A DNA stretch of 64,000 nucleotides from assembly GCA_018824405.1 (NCBI GenBank), contig JAHJGO010000024.1:1-64000 (forward strand), in the 5' to 3' direction. This DNA comes from Gammaproteobacteria bacterium. Its GTDB lineage: Bacteria; Pseudomonadota; Gammaproteobacteria; Burkholderiales; Sulfuricellaceae. The position numbers and the translations under genes are program-made. The notes under the pieces were generated by a model. It ran no database searches. It saw only the letters and a program-made list of their open reading frames with translations, and had not been told where the DNA came from. Positions 16,083 through 25,409 of the stretch are shown piece after piece (positions within the stretch are counted from its first letter, which is position 1; every line of letters begins with the position of its first letter).

Positions 16083-16916
16083 TCAGGGGGCGCTGCATTC
16101 GAGATTGTCAATCAGCCGGGTAGTGCCCAGACGGGCAGCGCCCAGCGCCACCAGCGAGGCGTCTTCAGCTTGCGCGGTCTGCAGGTTGCCGGCATGCCGC
16201 AGCGAGATGTAGTCCACCTGCCAGCCGTGGCTGGCGAGATCGGCTGCGGCGGCGCTTTCCAGCGCAACGAAGTCGCGTCGTCCAGTCGCTACGGCTTCCC
16301 TGATTTGCAGCAGGTTACGGTAGAGGCGGGGGGCCTCGGCGCGTTCTTCTGGCGTCAGGTAGCCGTTGCGCGAGGAGAGGGCGAGGCCATCTTCAGCACG
16401 CATGGTTTCGCCAGCAACGATTTCGATTGGCAGGTCGAATTCGCGCACCATGCCGCGGATGATATGGAGCTGCTGGTAATCCTTCTTGCCGAATACGGCG
16501 CAGGCGGGCTGCACGATGTTGAACAGCTTCAGCACGATGGTGGCGACGCCGCGAAAATGGCCGGGGCGGAAGGCGCCGCATAACTCATTGGCGATGAGCG
16601 GCGGTTCGACCTGGAATTGCTGCGGCGTGGGGAAGAGCTCCTGCGCGCTCGGGGTGAAGACGATGTCGGCACCGGCTGTCTGAAGTTTGCGGCAGTCAGC
16701 TTCCAGGGTGCGCGGGTATTTTTCCAGATCCTCGCCGGCACCAAATTGCAGCGGGTTGACGAAGATGCTCACTACCACGCAACGACCCTGTCGGCGCGCC
16801 TGTTCGACCAGAGCGATATGTCCTTGGTGCAGATTGCCCATGGTGGGCACGAAGGCCACCGGCTGGCGTCCCTGCAGGGTTTCGCGCAGGACGGAAACGG
16901 ACGAAATGATTTCCAT
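16083..16916 (-). CDS. panC: Pantoate--beta-alanine ligase
   Basis: PanC joins pantoate and beta-alanine with ATP to give pantothenate. This 277-residue protein has the HIGH-type motif PTMGNLHQGHIALV, the pantoate site FVNPLQFGAGEDLEKYPR, GHFRGVATIVLKLFN, FGKKDYQQL, and the KMSKS-like ALSSRNGYLTPEER. The start at 16916 (MEIISSVSVLRE) follows the family pattern. It lies 8 bp after panB, so they form one operon. Confidence 0.95.
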   Translation of the reverse strand: MEIISSVSVLRETLQGRQPVAFVPTMGNLHQGHIALVEQARRQGRCVVVSIFVNPLQFGAGEDLEKYPRTLEADCRKLQTAGADIVFTPSAQELFPTPQQFQVEPPLIANELCGAFRPGHFRGVATIVLKLFNIVQPACAVFGKKDYQQLHIIRGMVREFDLPIEIVAGETMRAEDGLALSSRNGYLTPEERAEAPRLYRNLLQIREAVATGRRDFVALESAAAADLASHGWQVDYISLRHAGNLQTAQAEDASLVALGAARLGTTRLIDNLECSAP

Positions 16917-16924
16917 CGAGTGCT

Positions 16925-17716
16925 CTAAAAACAGTGTTCCGGCGCAGGGAATGCACCGCTCTTTACCGCGCCTACGAACGCTTCCACAGCAGCCTGGATG
17001 CTGCTCGCACCGGGCATGAAATTTTTGGCAAATTTCGGCGTTTTTCCTGGGTAGATGCCGAGGATGTCGTGCAGCACCAGCACCTGGCCGTCGCAATCCG
17101 GGCCGGCACCGATGCCGATGGTGGGAATGGCAATCCTGGCGCCGATTTCCTTGCCCACGGTCGAGGGCAAGGCTTCCAGCACCAGCAAGCCTGCCCCGGC
17201 GTCCTGCAGTGCCCGTGCATCCTGCAGCAGGTGTTCAGCCGCGGCAGCGCCGCGGCCCTGCACGCGGTAGCCGCCGAGCTGGTGCACCGACTGGGGAGTG
17301 AGTCCGACATGGCCGCACACTGGAATGCCGCGTGCAGTAAGAAAGGCAACGGTTTCCGCCATGCTCTGCCCGCCTTCCAGCTTGACCATGTGTGCGCCTG
17401 CCGCCATCAGCTGGGTGGCGCTGCGCAGGGCCTGCTGCGGGCTTTCCTGGTAGCTGCCAAAGGGCAGGTCGGCGACAATGAATGCCTGCCGGGTTCCGGC
17501 GGCGACGCAGCGGGTATGGTAAGCCATCTGTTCCAGCGTCACGGCAAGCGTGGTTTCGCTGCCCTGCAAGGTCATGCCGAGCGAGTCGCCTACCAGCAGG
17601 ACATCCACGCCCGCCGTTTCGAGCAGGGTCGCAAAACTGGCGTCGTAGCAGGTCAGGACGGCGATCTTTTCGCCTTTATCGGCCATCTGTTGCAGGGTGT
17701 GCAGCGTTGTTCTCAA
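16925..17716 (-). CDS. panB: 3-methyl-2-oxobutanoate hydroxymethyltransferase
   Basis: PanB transfers a hydroxymethyl group from methylene-tetrahydrofolate to alpha-ketoisovalerate, giving ketopantoate. The 263-residue protein has [24 protein letters not shown] (metal Asp), [29 protein letters not shown] and [16 protein letters not shown], all family hallmarks. Its upstream gap contains a palindromic repeat that separates it from the deoxynucleoside kinase gene. Confidence 0.96.
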   Translation of the reverse strand: MRTTLHTLQQMADKGEKIAVLTCYDASFATLLETAGVDVLLVGDSLGMTLQGSETTLAVTLEQMAYHTRCVAAGTRQAFIVADLPFGSYQESPQQALRSATQLMAAGAHMVKLEGGQSMAETVAFLTARGIPVCGHVGLTPQSVHQLGGYRVQGRGAAAAEHLLQDARALQDAGAGLLVLEALPSTVGKEIGARIAIPTIGIGAGPDCDGQVLVLHDILGIYPGKTPKFAKNFMPGASSIQAAVEAFVGAVKSGAFPAPEHCF

Positions 17717-17732
17717 TTTTTAAAACCCTTTC

Positions 17733-17855
17733 TAACCACGGGGGACACGGGGAAAACGTCTTTGGATCTTGAATGTGATCATTCAGTGCTGGTTATTGAG
17801 CATATCGTGCAGTTTCAAGATTTTACCCCGTGTACCCCGTGCGCCCCGTGGTTAA
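17733..17855. repeat. Inverted-repeat element (ACCACGGGG type) between panB and the kinase
   Basis: The left arm TAACCACGGGGGACACGGGG (17733-17752) is mirrored by CCCCGTGTACCCCGTGCGCC and CCGTGGTTAA (17826-17855), with about 70 bp between. The arms contain a short internal direct repeat of CACGGGG. It is a dispersed palindrome rather than a terminator; no T-run follows either arm. Confidence 0.65.
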
Positions 17856-17863
17856 TTGATCTT

Positions 17864-18505
17864 CTAGTCCGCCCGGTTGAAAAATTCCCGCCCGCCGCGC
17901 ATGCCGGCAATTTTTTCCAGCAGCAGGTCGAAGTCCTTCGGTTCGCTGGAAAAGTTGAAATTTTCGCTGTTAACAATCAGCAGCGGCGATGCTTCGTAGT
18001 GATGAAAAAACTGGCTGTAGCTTTCCGCCAACCGGGTCAGATAGTCTAGCGTAATGGTTTGCTCGTAGCCTATTTTGCGCTGCACGATACGCTCCATCAG
18101 GGCTTCTACTGGCGCCTGAAGGTAGATGACCAGATCGGGTCTGGGTGTTTGTGGCTGGAGGTGACGATAAATTTCACGGTAAAGCCTGAATTCGTCATCG
18201 GAGAGGTTCAGCCTGGCGAACAGCGGATCCTTGTCGAGCAGGAAATCGGTCACCGTGCCTTGCTGAAACAGATCGTTCTGTGCCAGATCGTGCATCTGCT
18301 CCGCGCGCTGGAACAGAAAAAACAGCTGGGTGGGCAGGGCGTGGCGTTCCGGGTCATGGTAGAACTTGGCGAGAAATGGATTGGCGTCAGCGTCTTCGAG
18401 TAATGGGCGGGTGCGCGTGCGCTCGGCAAGAAGGCGTGCCAGTGTGGTTTTTCCGGCGCCAATGGGGCCTTCGACAACAATGAAGCGATGCTTCTCCGGT
18501 AGCAT
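17864..18505 (-). CDS. Deoxynucleoside kinase
   Basis: This 213-residue P-loop kinase has Walker A GPIGAGKTTLA at residues 14-24, the ED substrate motif (LLEDADANPFLAKFY), and an LID-like basic segment near residue 150. It is of the deoxyadenosine/deoxyguanosine kinase type that phosphorylates salvage deoxynucleosides. Betaproteobacteria often place it between folK and panB, as here, so the neighbourhood is a conserved vitamin/nucleotide cluster rather than a functional pathway. The folK stop lies 3 bp upstream. Confidence 0.88.
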   Translation of the reverse strand: MLPEKHRFIVVEGPIGAGKTTLARLLAERTRTRPLLEDADANPFLAKFYHDPERHALPTQLFFLFQRAEQMHDLAQNDLFQQGTVTDFLLDKDPLFARLNLSDDEFRLYREIYRHLQPQTPRPDLVIYLQAPVEALMERIVQRKIGYEQTITLDYLTRLAESYSQFFHHYEASPLLIVNSENFNFSSEPKDFDLLLEKIAGMRGGREFFNRAD

Positions 18506-18508
18506 GTT

Positions 18509-19042
18509 TTATCCGGCGGCCTGTAACTGCGGAGCGGAATGAATGGGCTTTGCCTGGATTGCCGGCAAGCGCTCCAGCGCTTGATCGGTGCACAGGGCGA
18601 GGCATTCCAGAGCGAGGCCGTGTCCAGGAATGATGCAGTCGGGCGCGATTTCGGTCAGCGGCATGAGAACGAAGGCGCGCTCGTGCATGCGCGGGTGCGG
18701 CAGGGTCAGGCCATGTTCGTGGTGAATCAGTCCGTCATAGAGCAGCAAATCGAGATCGAGTACCCGCGGCGCATTCAGGAATTCACGCACGCGTCCGCGC
18801 CGGTGTTCGATGTCCAGCAGCATTTCGAGCAAAATACGTGGCGCAAGGAGGGTTTCGATTTCCGCCACGGCATTGATGAAATCAGGCTGGTCGGAATAGC
18901 CCCAGGGTGCGCTGCGATATAGCGAAGATTGGAAGATCAGGCGCGTGCCGGGAAGTGAATCCAGTTCGCCAAAGGCATGGCTGACCTGGGCGGCGGGGTC
19001 GTCGAGGTTGCTGCCAAGGGCGATGAAGGCGCGGATAGGCAT
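18509..19042 (-). CDS. folK: 2-amino-4-hydroxy-6-hydroxymethyldihydropteridine pyrophosphokinase
   Basis: FolK transfers pyrophosphate from ATP to the pterin in folate synthesis. This 177-residue protein opens with AFIALGSNLDDP and has SSLYRSAPWGYSDQPDFINAV split by a turn, and the HPPK signature APRVLDLDLLLYDG followed by LTLPHPRMHERAFVLMPL. It lies 5 bp after pcnB. Confidence 0.95.
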   Translation of the reverse strand: MPIRAFIALGSNLDDPAAQVSHAFGELDSLPGTRLIFQSSLYRSAPWGYSDQPDFINAVAEIETLLAPRILLEMLLDIEHRRGRVREFLNAPRVLDLDLLLYDGLIHHEHGLTLPHPRMHERAFVLMPLTEIAPDCIIPGHGLALECLALCTDQALERLPAIQAKPIHSAPQLQAAG

Positions 19043-19047
19043 GATGT

Positions 19048-20439
19048 TCAGTCTTCCGCAGCGAGGTCGGTTGTGTCGGCAGAACCGGTGGCATTCTTCG
19101 GCTTGCGCCGGCGGCGGCGCTTTTTGGGCCCGGTGTCGGGCTGCAGCATTTCTGCGCGCTGCACATCACTGCCGTGCTGGAAAGTTTCCCACCAGTTGCC
19201 CAGTTCCATTTCCAGTTCGCCGCTTTCGCAGCGCAGCAGCAGGAAGTCGTAGCCGGCGCGGAAGCGCGGATGGGCGAGCAACGCAAACGCCCGTTTGCCC
19301 GAGCGCTGTGCAAAGCGCGGCTGCAGTCCCCAGATTTCCTTCATGTTGGTGGTGTAGCGGCGCGGGATGGCGAGCATTTCCACCTGGGTCTGGATGACCT
19401 GTTCCATGGCCTGATAGAGCGCCGGGATAGCCCGTTCGCCAGCGGCTTCGAGTTTCTGCGAAATCGCCAGCACCTCATGCCACAGCAAGGCGGCGAACAG
19501 GAAGGCGGGGGAAACCGGCTTGTCTTCCTTGATGCGCAAATCGGTCTGGTGCAGCGCCATGGTGACGAAGCGCTCTCCCATGGGTTGTTCCAGGATCACG
19601 TCCAGCAGCGGCAGTACGCCGTGGTGCAGGCCTTCGGCGCGCAGTTGCTTGAGACTGCGCTGAGCGTGGCCGGAGAACAGAAGCTTGAGGATTTCGTCGA
19701 ACAGGCGCGAAGGCGGTACGTCTTCCAGTAAGTGGCCAAGCTGTGAAATCGGCGCACGCGAGGCGGGGTCGAGGTGGAACTCCAGCTTGGCGGCGAAACG
19801 CGCGGCACGCAGCATGCGTACCGGATCTTCCTGATAGCGGGTGCGCGGGTCGCCAATGACGCGCAACACGCCGTCCCTGATGTCCTGGTAGCCATCGATG
19901 TAGTCCCAGATTTCGCCGCTGGACGGGTCGTAGAACAGGGCGTTGACGGTGAAATCGCGGCGCAGGGCATCTTCGAACTGGCTGCCGAAAACATTGTCAC
20001 GCAGGATGCGACCGCTTTCATTGGTAGCGTGGCGGGCTTTCCTGAAATCCGTCTCGCCATCAGCGGCAGCACCTGCGGCCGGGCCGCGAAAAGTCGATAC
20101 CTCGATGGTCTCTGGGCCGCACATCACATGCACCAGACGGAAACGGCGGCCGATGATGCGCGAGCGGCGGAACAGATGGTGCACCTGCTCCGGCGTGGCA
20201 TCGGTGGCAACGTCGTAATCCTTGGGGGTTTTGCCCAGCAGCAGGTCTCGCACCGCACCGCCGACCACGAAAGCGGCATAGCCTGCGTGCTGGAGTTCAG
20301 CCGTGACCTTGATGGCACATGAGCTGATCTGGTTGCGACGAACGCCGTGCTTTTTTTCGGGAATGATCTTTGGCTGGGCGTTCTGCCCGGCTTTGGGGCG
20401 GGCTTTGCTGAAAACTTTGCGGATGAGTTTACGTATCAT
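19048..20439 (-). CDS. pcnB: Poly(A) polymerase I
   Basis: PcnB adds poly(A) tails to RNA 3' ends and promotes decay. The 463-residue protein has a basic N terminus, the nucleotidyltransferase motif VVGGAVRDLLLGK with DYD metal ligands, and LRRDFTVNALFYD. The stretch RSRIIGRRFRLVHV separates PAP I from CCA-adding enzymes. The C terminus is very basic (KKRRRRRKPK), typical for RNA binding. It precedes folK, a gene order seen in many gamma- and betaproteobacteria. Confidence 0.94.
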   Translation of the reverse strand: MIRKLIRKVFSKARPKAGQNAQPKIIPEKKHGVRRNQISSCAIKVTAELQHAGYAAFVVGGAVRDLLLGKTPKDYDVATDATPEQVHHLFRRSRIIGRRFRLVHVMCGPETIEVSTFRGPAAGAAADGETDFRKARHATNESGRILRDNVFGSQFEDALRRDFTVNALFYDPSSGEIWDYIDGYQDIRDGVLRVIGDPRTRYQEDPVRMLRAARFAAKLEFHLDPASRAPISQLGHLLEDVPPSRLFDEILKLLFSGHAQRSLKQLRAEGLHHGVLPLLDVILEQPMGERFVTMALHQTDLRIKEDKPVSPAFLFAALLWHEVLAISQKLEAAGERAIPALYQAMEQVIQTQVEMLAIPRRYTTNMKEIWGLQPRFAQRSGKRAFALLAHPRFRAGYDFLLLRCESGELEMELGNWWETFQHGSDVQRAEMLQPDTGPKKRRRRRKPKNATGSADTTDLAAED

Positions 20440-20541
20440 GAAGATGAGGGGTTTATGCCCTTAATGGGGTAGCAGTCGCGGGATTATACACGCTGACGAC
20501 GCAATGATTAACGCGAAAGTCGCGGCGAGAGAGAATGGGTG

Positions 20542-22923
20542 TTAAACCAGATCGGCGCTCAGCCAGTGCTTGTCATCCACATTGACCGGCTTGCTGAAAT
20601 AGTAGCCCTGACCGTAATTGACGCCCATCTCGACCAGCATGGCGATGGTTTCTTCGTCCTCGATGTGTTCGGCTATGGTATGCGCACCTACCACCTGGGC
20701 CAATTCGCGGATCTGTTCGACGATTTTCACGTCTTCCCTGTTTTCTTTCAGTTGCAGCACGAAACTGCCATCAATCTTGATGAATTCCGGGCGTAGCTGG
20801 CGCAGGTAGCTGTAGGTGGAATATCCGACACCGAAGTCGTCCAGCGCCACATTGCAGCCATCAGCACGGATTTCGTCGAACATCTGGATGAATTCCTGCG
20901 ACATCTCGGTGGTCTGGCGCTCGGTGAATTCGATCGTGATGGAGCGCCCCTTGGCAATGGGCGAATGCAGCAGGTCGCGCAATTGCTGGGTGAATTCCGG
21001 TGCGTAGAATGAATTCAGGCTGATGTTGACAAACAGGTGCACGTTCTTGGGGATCAGGGTCAAGGCCCGGCCAATGACGAACAGATCCATGTCGCGGATC
21101 AGGCCCAGGTCTTCGGCGATGGGGATGAAATCGTCCGCCGGCACGAAGCTGTCGCCGCGCCGCATGCGTGTCAGCACTTCGTAGGCAAAAACCTTGCGGG
21201 TCTTGAGGTCGACGATGGGCTGCATGAAGGGCAGGATCATGTCGGCTGCAATGGCATTTCGTACTTCGAAGCCCTGAGAGAAGATATCCATGATGGCTGC
21301 GCCGCGTTCTTTCGAGAGCGTGTCGACACGGTTGCGACCGCTTTTCTTGGCATGGTAGAGCGCCACGTCGGCAGCGCGCACCAGATCCTGTGGCAGTTTG
21401 CCGTGCACGGGGGCCACCGCGATGCCGATCGAAGTCTGAATAGTAAGCTGGCCGACAGGAAGGGGAATAATGATGCGGCTGAGGTCGGCGTGGATCATGT
21501 GGCCGATCTTGTCCACCTCCACTTCATTTACATTCTGCAACAACACCGCGAACTCGTCCCCGGCGATGCGTGCCACCGCTCCACCCTGATGTTCGTTGGC
21601 GCGCAGCGCGTTGGCTACGGTGCGCAGCACTTCATCGCCAATCGGGTGACCATAGGTGTCGTTGATGAATTTGAAGCCATCCAGATCCACGACCATGAGC
21701 GCCAGGGAATGCCCCTTGTGCAGATTCATGTGCAGCAGATTTTCCAGCAAATCGTCGAAGTGGCGGCGATTGTAGACCCCGGTAAGCGGGTCGGTGATGG
21801 TGAGGCGGTAGAGATCCTGTTCATGCTGCCGCTGCAGTTCCTGCAGGTGCAGTGTTTCGGTGATGTCTTCCAGCGTGCTGATCAGGCCGGTGACTGCGCC
21901 CGATTCATCGTGCTGAAGCGAAGTGCTCATCTGCATCCAAACTGCTCTTCCATCCTGGGCGCGCACTTCGAGCTGCAATTCCGAGAGCGGGATATGCTCC
22001 AGTCTTGCCGCTGAAAAATATGCCTGATGTTTGGGTTGATTCAGGTAATCGGCAAAGGGGCGCTGCAGCGTGGTTTCGGTCGCATAGCCGGTGAGTGTTT
22101 CCCAGGCTGGGTTAAGAAAGGTAATGAGGCCATTCTGGTCGACTTCCAGCAGCACTTCCTGCATGTTATCCACCAGATTACGCAGTTTGAGCTCGTTTTC
22201 TGCCAGGCGGGCGCGTGTTTTCTCCAGGTCATAAATCTGCTTGCGCATGGTTTTTGCGCTCGTAATGAAGGCATCAGAGAGGTTTTTGACTTCATCGCTG
22301 TCGTTGATCGCCGGGACGAGCATGGTGCTGTCCCATTTGCCCTCGGAAACTTTCCTGGCCAGGGCAGCAAGCGGAGTGAGCGGGGCCATCACCGACTTGA
22401 CGAGGAGCTGGATCGCGATCAGGTCGACGCCAAGCAGCAGCATGAAGAGGTAGGAAACATCATTGAGCAGGCTGCGGATCTTCTCGTTGAGAGGATCGTT
22501 GGACAGTTCGATAGTCATCAGACCCACCGAAGCCTGCCCGGATTTAAGCTCGGTGCTGACTCTGGGGCGCGGTGCGGCCGCCTTGAACCAGCCGGCTACC
22601 GGGTGCAGATCGCCGCTTAGCTTGGCTTGCTGGAACAGTACATTGCCAACACCATCCTTGACCGTGATGCCGGCAACGGCGCGATCGCCGAGCATGGTGC
22701 CGAGGTAGTCCGGAATACCGGCCCGGTCATGCCGTATGAGGTGCGATACGGCCGGGCCAGTGATGGCGATCATCTTGTGCCCCAGCACCTGGCGATTGGT
22801 GATTTCGTTACCTACCTGCTGTATCAGCAGGTAGGCTGCAAACAGGCCCACCACGATCAGTTGCAACAGCGCAATGGCAAACATGATGCGCTTGTGCAGT
22901 GTGCGCGGCTGGAAGAATTTCAT
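20542..22923 (-). CDS. Membrane GGDEF-EAL c-di-GMP protein with HAMP and PAS domains
   Basis: Domain order in this 793-residue protein: TM helix (about 14-35), periplasmic sensor loop, second TM (about 150-172), HAMP, PAS (about 245-360), GGDEF, EAL. The cyclase motif reads AGDEF, with the first Gly changed. The EAL motif reads EVL in FAYEVLTRMR, but the metal ligands are present: NISLN, IEFTE, LDDFG and the Lys in FIKIDGSF. Either activity is possible; phosphodiesterase looks more secure. Extracytoplasmic input is inferred from the N-terminal layout. No operon partner is evident. Confidence 0.9.
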   Translation of the reverse strand: MKFFQPRTLHKRIMFAIALLQLIVVGLFAAYLLIQQVGNEITNRQVLGHKMIAITGPAVSHLIRHDRAGIPDYLGTMLGDRAVAGITVKDGVGNVLFQQAKLSGDLHPVAGWFKAAAPRPRVSTELKSGQASVGLMTIELSNDPLNEKIRSLLNDVSYLFMLLLGVDLIAIQLLVKSVMAPLTPLAALARKVSEGKWDSTMLVPAINDSDEVKNLSDAFITSAKTMRKQIYDLEKTRARLAENELKLRNLVDNMQEVLLEVDQNGLITFLNPAWETLTGYATETTLQRPFADYLNQPKHQAYFSAARLEHIPLSELQLEVRAQDGRAVWMQMSTSLQHDESGAVTGLISTLEDITETLHLQELQRQHEQDLYRLTITDPLTGVYNRRHFDDLLENLLHMNLHKGHSLALMVVDLDGFKFINDTYGHPIGDEVLRTVANALRANEHQGGAVARIAGDEFAVLLQNVNEVEVDKIGHMIHADLSRIIIPLPVGQLTIQTSIGIAVAPVHGKLPQDLVRAADVALYHAKKSGRNRVDTLSKERGAAIMDIFSQGFEVRNAIAADMILPFMQPIVDLKTRKVFAYEVLTRMRRGDSFVPADDFIPIAEDLGLIRDMDLFVIGRALTLIPKNVHLFVNISLNSFYAPEFTQQLRDLLHSPIAKGRSITIEFTERQTTEMSQEFIQMFDEIRADGCNVALDDFGVGYSTYSYLRQLRPEFIKIDGSFVLQLKENREDVKIVEQIRELAQVVGAHTIAEHIEDEETIAMLVEMGVNYGQGYYFSKPVNVDDKHWLSADLV

Positions 22924-22980
22924 CGCGCAGCCCGTTTTGAATGCGGGAGAAAGAGCCGGATGTTTTTAAGCATGTTGCAG

Positions 22981-23745
22981 CTATTCTAAGGTGGGCAGGA
23001 AATAATTTCCATCACTTGTTTTGATTTCCTGGAATCCGCACTGGTAAAGGGTTTCCATATTATTTCCAGAGATCATGCGGGTGCTTTCGCCGCTCATGAT
23101 TCTGCCTTCTTCATGGATCAGCAGCGCGTGGCTGCAAAAGTGGCTGGCCCAGAAGATGTCGTGCAGCACCATGACAACGGTTTTCTGCTGATGGCTGGCG
23201 AGTTCGCGAAACAGTTTCATCATCGCAAGCTGGTGCGGCAGGTCGAGGTGTTGCAGCGGTTCGTCGAGAAACAGGATGCCGGGTTCCTGGGCCAGCAGTT
23301 GGGCAATGCGCACGCGCTGGCGTTCGCCGCCGGAGAGCGTGGCGAATGATTGTGTCGCCGCCTGGTCCATGCCGGTCAGATTCAGTGCCTGGCGTGCAAC
23401 CTTGAGGTCTCTGTCGTCCGGTTGCCAGCTTCCCGCATGCGGGAAACGCCCCAGCAGCACGTAGTCCAGCACCGGCCCGGAAAAGGCGGTGCTTTCCTCC
23501 TGCAGCAGCACGCCGATGCGCTGCGCCAGATTCCTGCGCGGGATACTGGCCATTGGCTTCCCATCAAGCTGGATGCGGCCCGAAGCGGGTTTCGAGAGCC
23601 CGCACAGGGCCTGGATCAGGGTGGTCTTGCCGCTGCCGTTTTTCCCCAGGATGGCCCAGCACTGGCCGGCCTCCAGAGATAGCGTCAGGTCCTGGCACAG
23701 CACTTTGCCTGGAACGCACAGATTAAGATTTTGCGCCTGCAGCAT
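22981..23745 (-). CDS. ABC transporter ATP-binding protein (BtuD/FecE type)
   Basis: This 254-residue ATPase has Walker A LGKNGSGKTTLIQ, signature LSGGERQRVRIAQLL, Walker B GILFLDEPLQHLD and switch His VLHD. It belongs to the iron-siderophore/cobalamin importer class. It starts inside the stop region of the permease gene (overlap of one base at 23745). No substrate-binding protein lies nearby, so the ligand (cobalamin, haem or siderophore) is open. Confidence 0.88.
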   Translation of the reverse strand: MLQAQNLNLCVPGKVLCQDLTLSLEAGQCWAILGKNGSGKTTLIQALCGLSKPASGRIQLDGKPMASIPRRNLAQRIGVLLQEESTAFSGPVLDYVLLGRFPHAGSWQPDDRDLKVARQALNLTGMDQAATQSFATLSGGERQRVRIAQLLAQEPGILFLDEPLQHLDLPHQLAMMKLFRELASHQQKTVVMVLHDIFWASHFCSHALLIHEEGRIMSGESTRMISGNNMETLYQCGFQEIKTSDGNYFLPTLE

Positions 23746-24695
23746 CAGCGTTTACGCGAGAGCAGGAACAGCAGCAGGGGAACGCCGGTCAGCGCGGTCA
23801 GCACGCCGACCGGGAGCTGCTGCGGCGCGACAAGGGTGCGTGCCAGCGTGTCGGCCAGGGTGAGAAAACTCCCTCCCAGCAGGATGGCGCCGGGAATCAG
23901 CCAGCGGTGGCTGTCCATGCCCATGAGGCGCAGCAGGTGAGGGATGACCAGGCCGACAAAGCCGATACTGCCGGCCTCCAGCACCGCTGCCGTGGTAGCC
24001 ACGGCAGCGATGAGGTAAATTGCTGCCTGAACAGGCAGCACCGCGATACCCAGCGATTTTGCCTTGAGATCTCCTGTCGCCAGCACATCCAGATGACGGG
24101 CCAGCAGGCCGCTGGCAATCCCGGCGACCAGCAATGCGGCCCAGGTCAATCCGGGTGACTGGGCGTAGGACAGGTCGCCCATGAGCCAGTAGAGCATGCC
24201 GTGCACGCCTGCACTGGGCGCAATGCTGAGCAACAGGCTGATCAGCGCGCCGAATCCGGCGGACAGGGCGATGCCGGTGAGCAGCAGGTGATGGATGCTC
24301 CAGGCGTGGCGGCGGAAACTCAGTGCCGGCACCAAGAGCAGCGCTATCAGCGCGCCGCCGAGTGCGGAGAATTTGATGGCGGCGGCCAGTCCCAGCAGCA
24401 TTGCAGACAGTGCGCCTGCCGCAGCACCGCCGGAAATGCCAAGCAGATAGGGGTCGGCAAGCGGGTTGCGCAGCAACACCTGCAACAGCACGCCGGACAG
24501 CGCCAGCAGGGCGCCGCAGGCAAAGGCGCTGGCAGCGCGCGGCGCGCGCAGTTGCCAGAGGATTTCCTGCTGCGATGTGCTGCCGTGGATAAGTTGCGCC
24601 AGGGAAAGGTCGGTGCTGCCTGAGAGCAGCGCACTCAGGATGCTGATGGGCGCCAGCAGAAGAAGCCCCAGAAACAGCAGGCGCTGATGGTGCAT
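23745..24695 (-). CDS. ABC transporter permease (BtuC/FecCD type)
   Basis: This 316-residue permease has about 9-10 transmembrane helices. It has the FecCD-family segments RAPRAASAFACGALLALSGVLLQ (split by a turn), NPLADPYLLGISGGAAAGA, and GFVGLVIPHLLRLMGMDSHRW in the coupling region, then LADTLART. It works with the downstream ATPase to import a metal-chelate. It overlaps the HAD gene by one base. Confidence 0.9.
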   Translation of the reverse strand: MHHQRLLFLGLLLLAPISILSALLSGSTDLSLAQLIHGSTSQQEILWQLRAPRAASAFACGALLALSGVLLQVLLRNPLADPYLLGISGGAAAGALSAMLLGLAAAIKFSALGGALIALLLVPALSFRRHAWSIHHLLLTGIALSAGFGALISLLLSIAPSAGVHGMLYWLMGDLSYAQSPGLTWAALLVAGIASGLLARHLDVLATGDLKAKSLGIAVLPVQAAIYLIAAVATTAAVLEAGSIGFVGLVIPHLLRLMGMDSHRWLIPGAILLGGSFLTLADTLARTLVAPQQLPVGVLTALTGVPLLLFLLSRKR

Positions 24696-25357
24696 CAGCG
24701 CAGACTGATGACCGGCCAGCTGTGTGATTCTGCGTGGGCCTTGAGGGTCGGGTCAGGATCGACCGCGACCGGCTTGCTGACGCGCTGCAGCAGCGGGAGG
24801 TCGTTGAGTGAGTCGCTGTAGAACCAGCTTTCGCTCACGTCTTCCCAACGCAGCCCGCGACCAGCCAGCCACTCGTCGAGGCGGGTAATCTTGCCTTCGC
24901 GGAAGGAGGGCGTGCCGTTGACCTTGCCGCTGAATTCGCCCAGCACCTGTTCCGGCTCGGTGGCGATCAGGTGTTCCACCCCGAATTCACGGGCGATGGG
25001 CGCGGTGACGAAGCTGTTGGTGGCAGTGACGATGGCGACCAGATCAGCATCGCGCAGATGCTGTTTGACCAGTTCCCGGCCTTTTTCCGTGACGATGGGC
25101 AGGATCTTCTTGTGCATGAAATTCTGGTGCCAGAGGTCGAGCTGGCTGCGCGGATGGCGTGCCAGCGGCTTGAGCTGGAAATCGAGAAATTCGTGGATAT
25201 CGAGCGTGCCGGCCTTGTACTGGTCGTAGAAAGCCTGGTTGCGCGCTTCATAGACTTCCTGGTCGAGCACCCCCTGTTCAATCAGAAACTGGGCCCATTC
25301 GAAATCGCTGTCCCCGGCGAGCAGTGTGTTGTCTAGATCGAAAAGCGCCAAACGCAA
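24695..25357 (-). CDS. HAD-IB family phosphatase (SerB-like)
   Basis: This 220-residue protein starts with the HAD motif I LFDLDNTLLAGDSD, then a helical cap (FYDQYKAGTLDIHEFLDF), motif II TATNSF, a motif III Lys, and motif IV FYSDSLNDLPLL. Its length and cap match HAD-IB members that hydrolyse phosphoserine-like small molecules. It heads the three-gene unit with the BtuCD-like transporter; a link to cobalamin or nucleotide-loop salvage is possible but not shown. Confidence 0.87.
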   Translation of the reverse strand: MRLALFDLDNTLLAGDSDFEWAQFLIEQGVLDQEVYEARNQAFYDQYKAGTLDIHEFLDFQLKPLARHPRSQLDLWHQNFMHKKILPIVTEKGRELVKQHLRDADLVAIVTATNSFVTAPIAREFGVEHLIATEPEQVLGEFSGKVNGTPSFREGKITRLDEWLAGRGLRWEDVSESWFYSDSLNDLPLLQRVSKPVAVDPDPTLKAHAESHSWPVISLR

Positions 25358-25409
25358 GATGTTTACTCCCCCTCAAATTTAAGCCGAAAGTATAGCGTAA
25401 AATAGCACC

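Noticed and set aside
22924-25409. Cobalamin riboswitch near the BtuCD-like operon
   Set aside because: The 52-bp gap upstream of the HAD gene is far too short and no B12-box-like sequence was seen.
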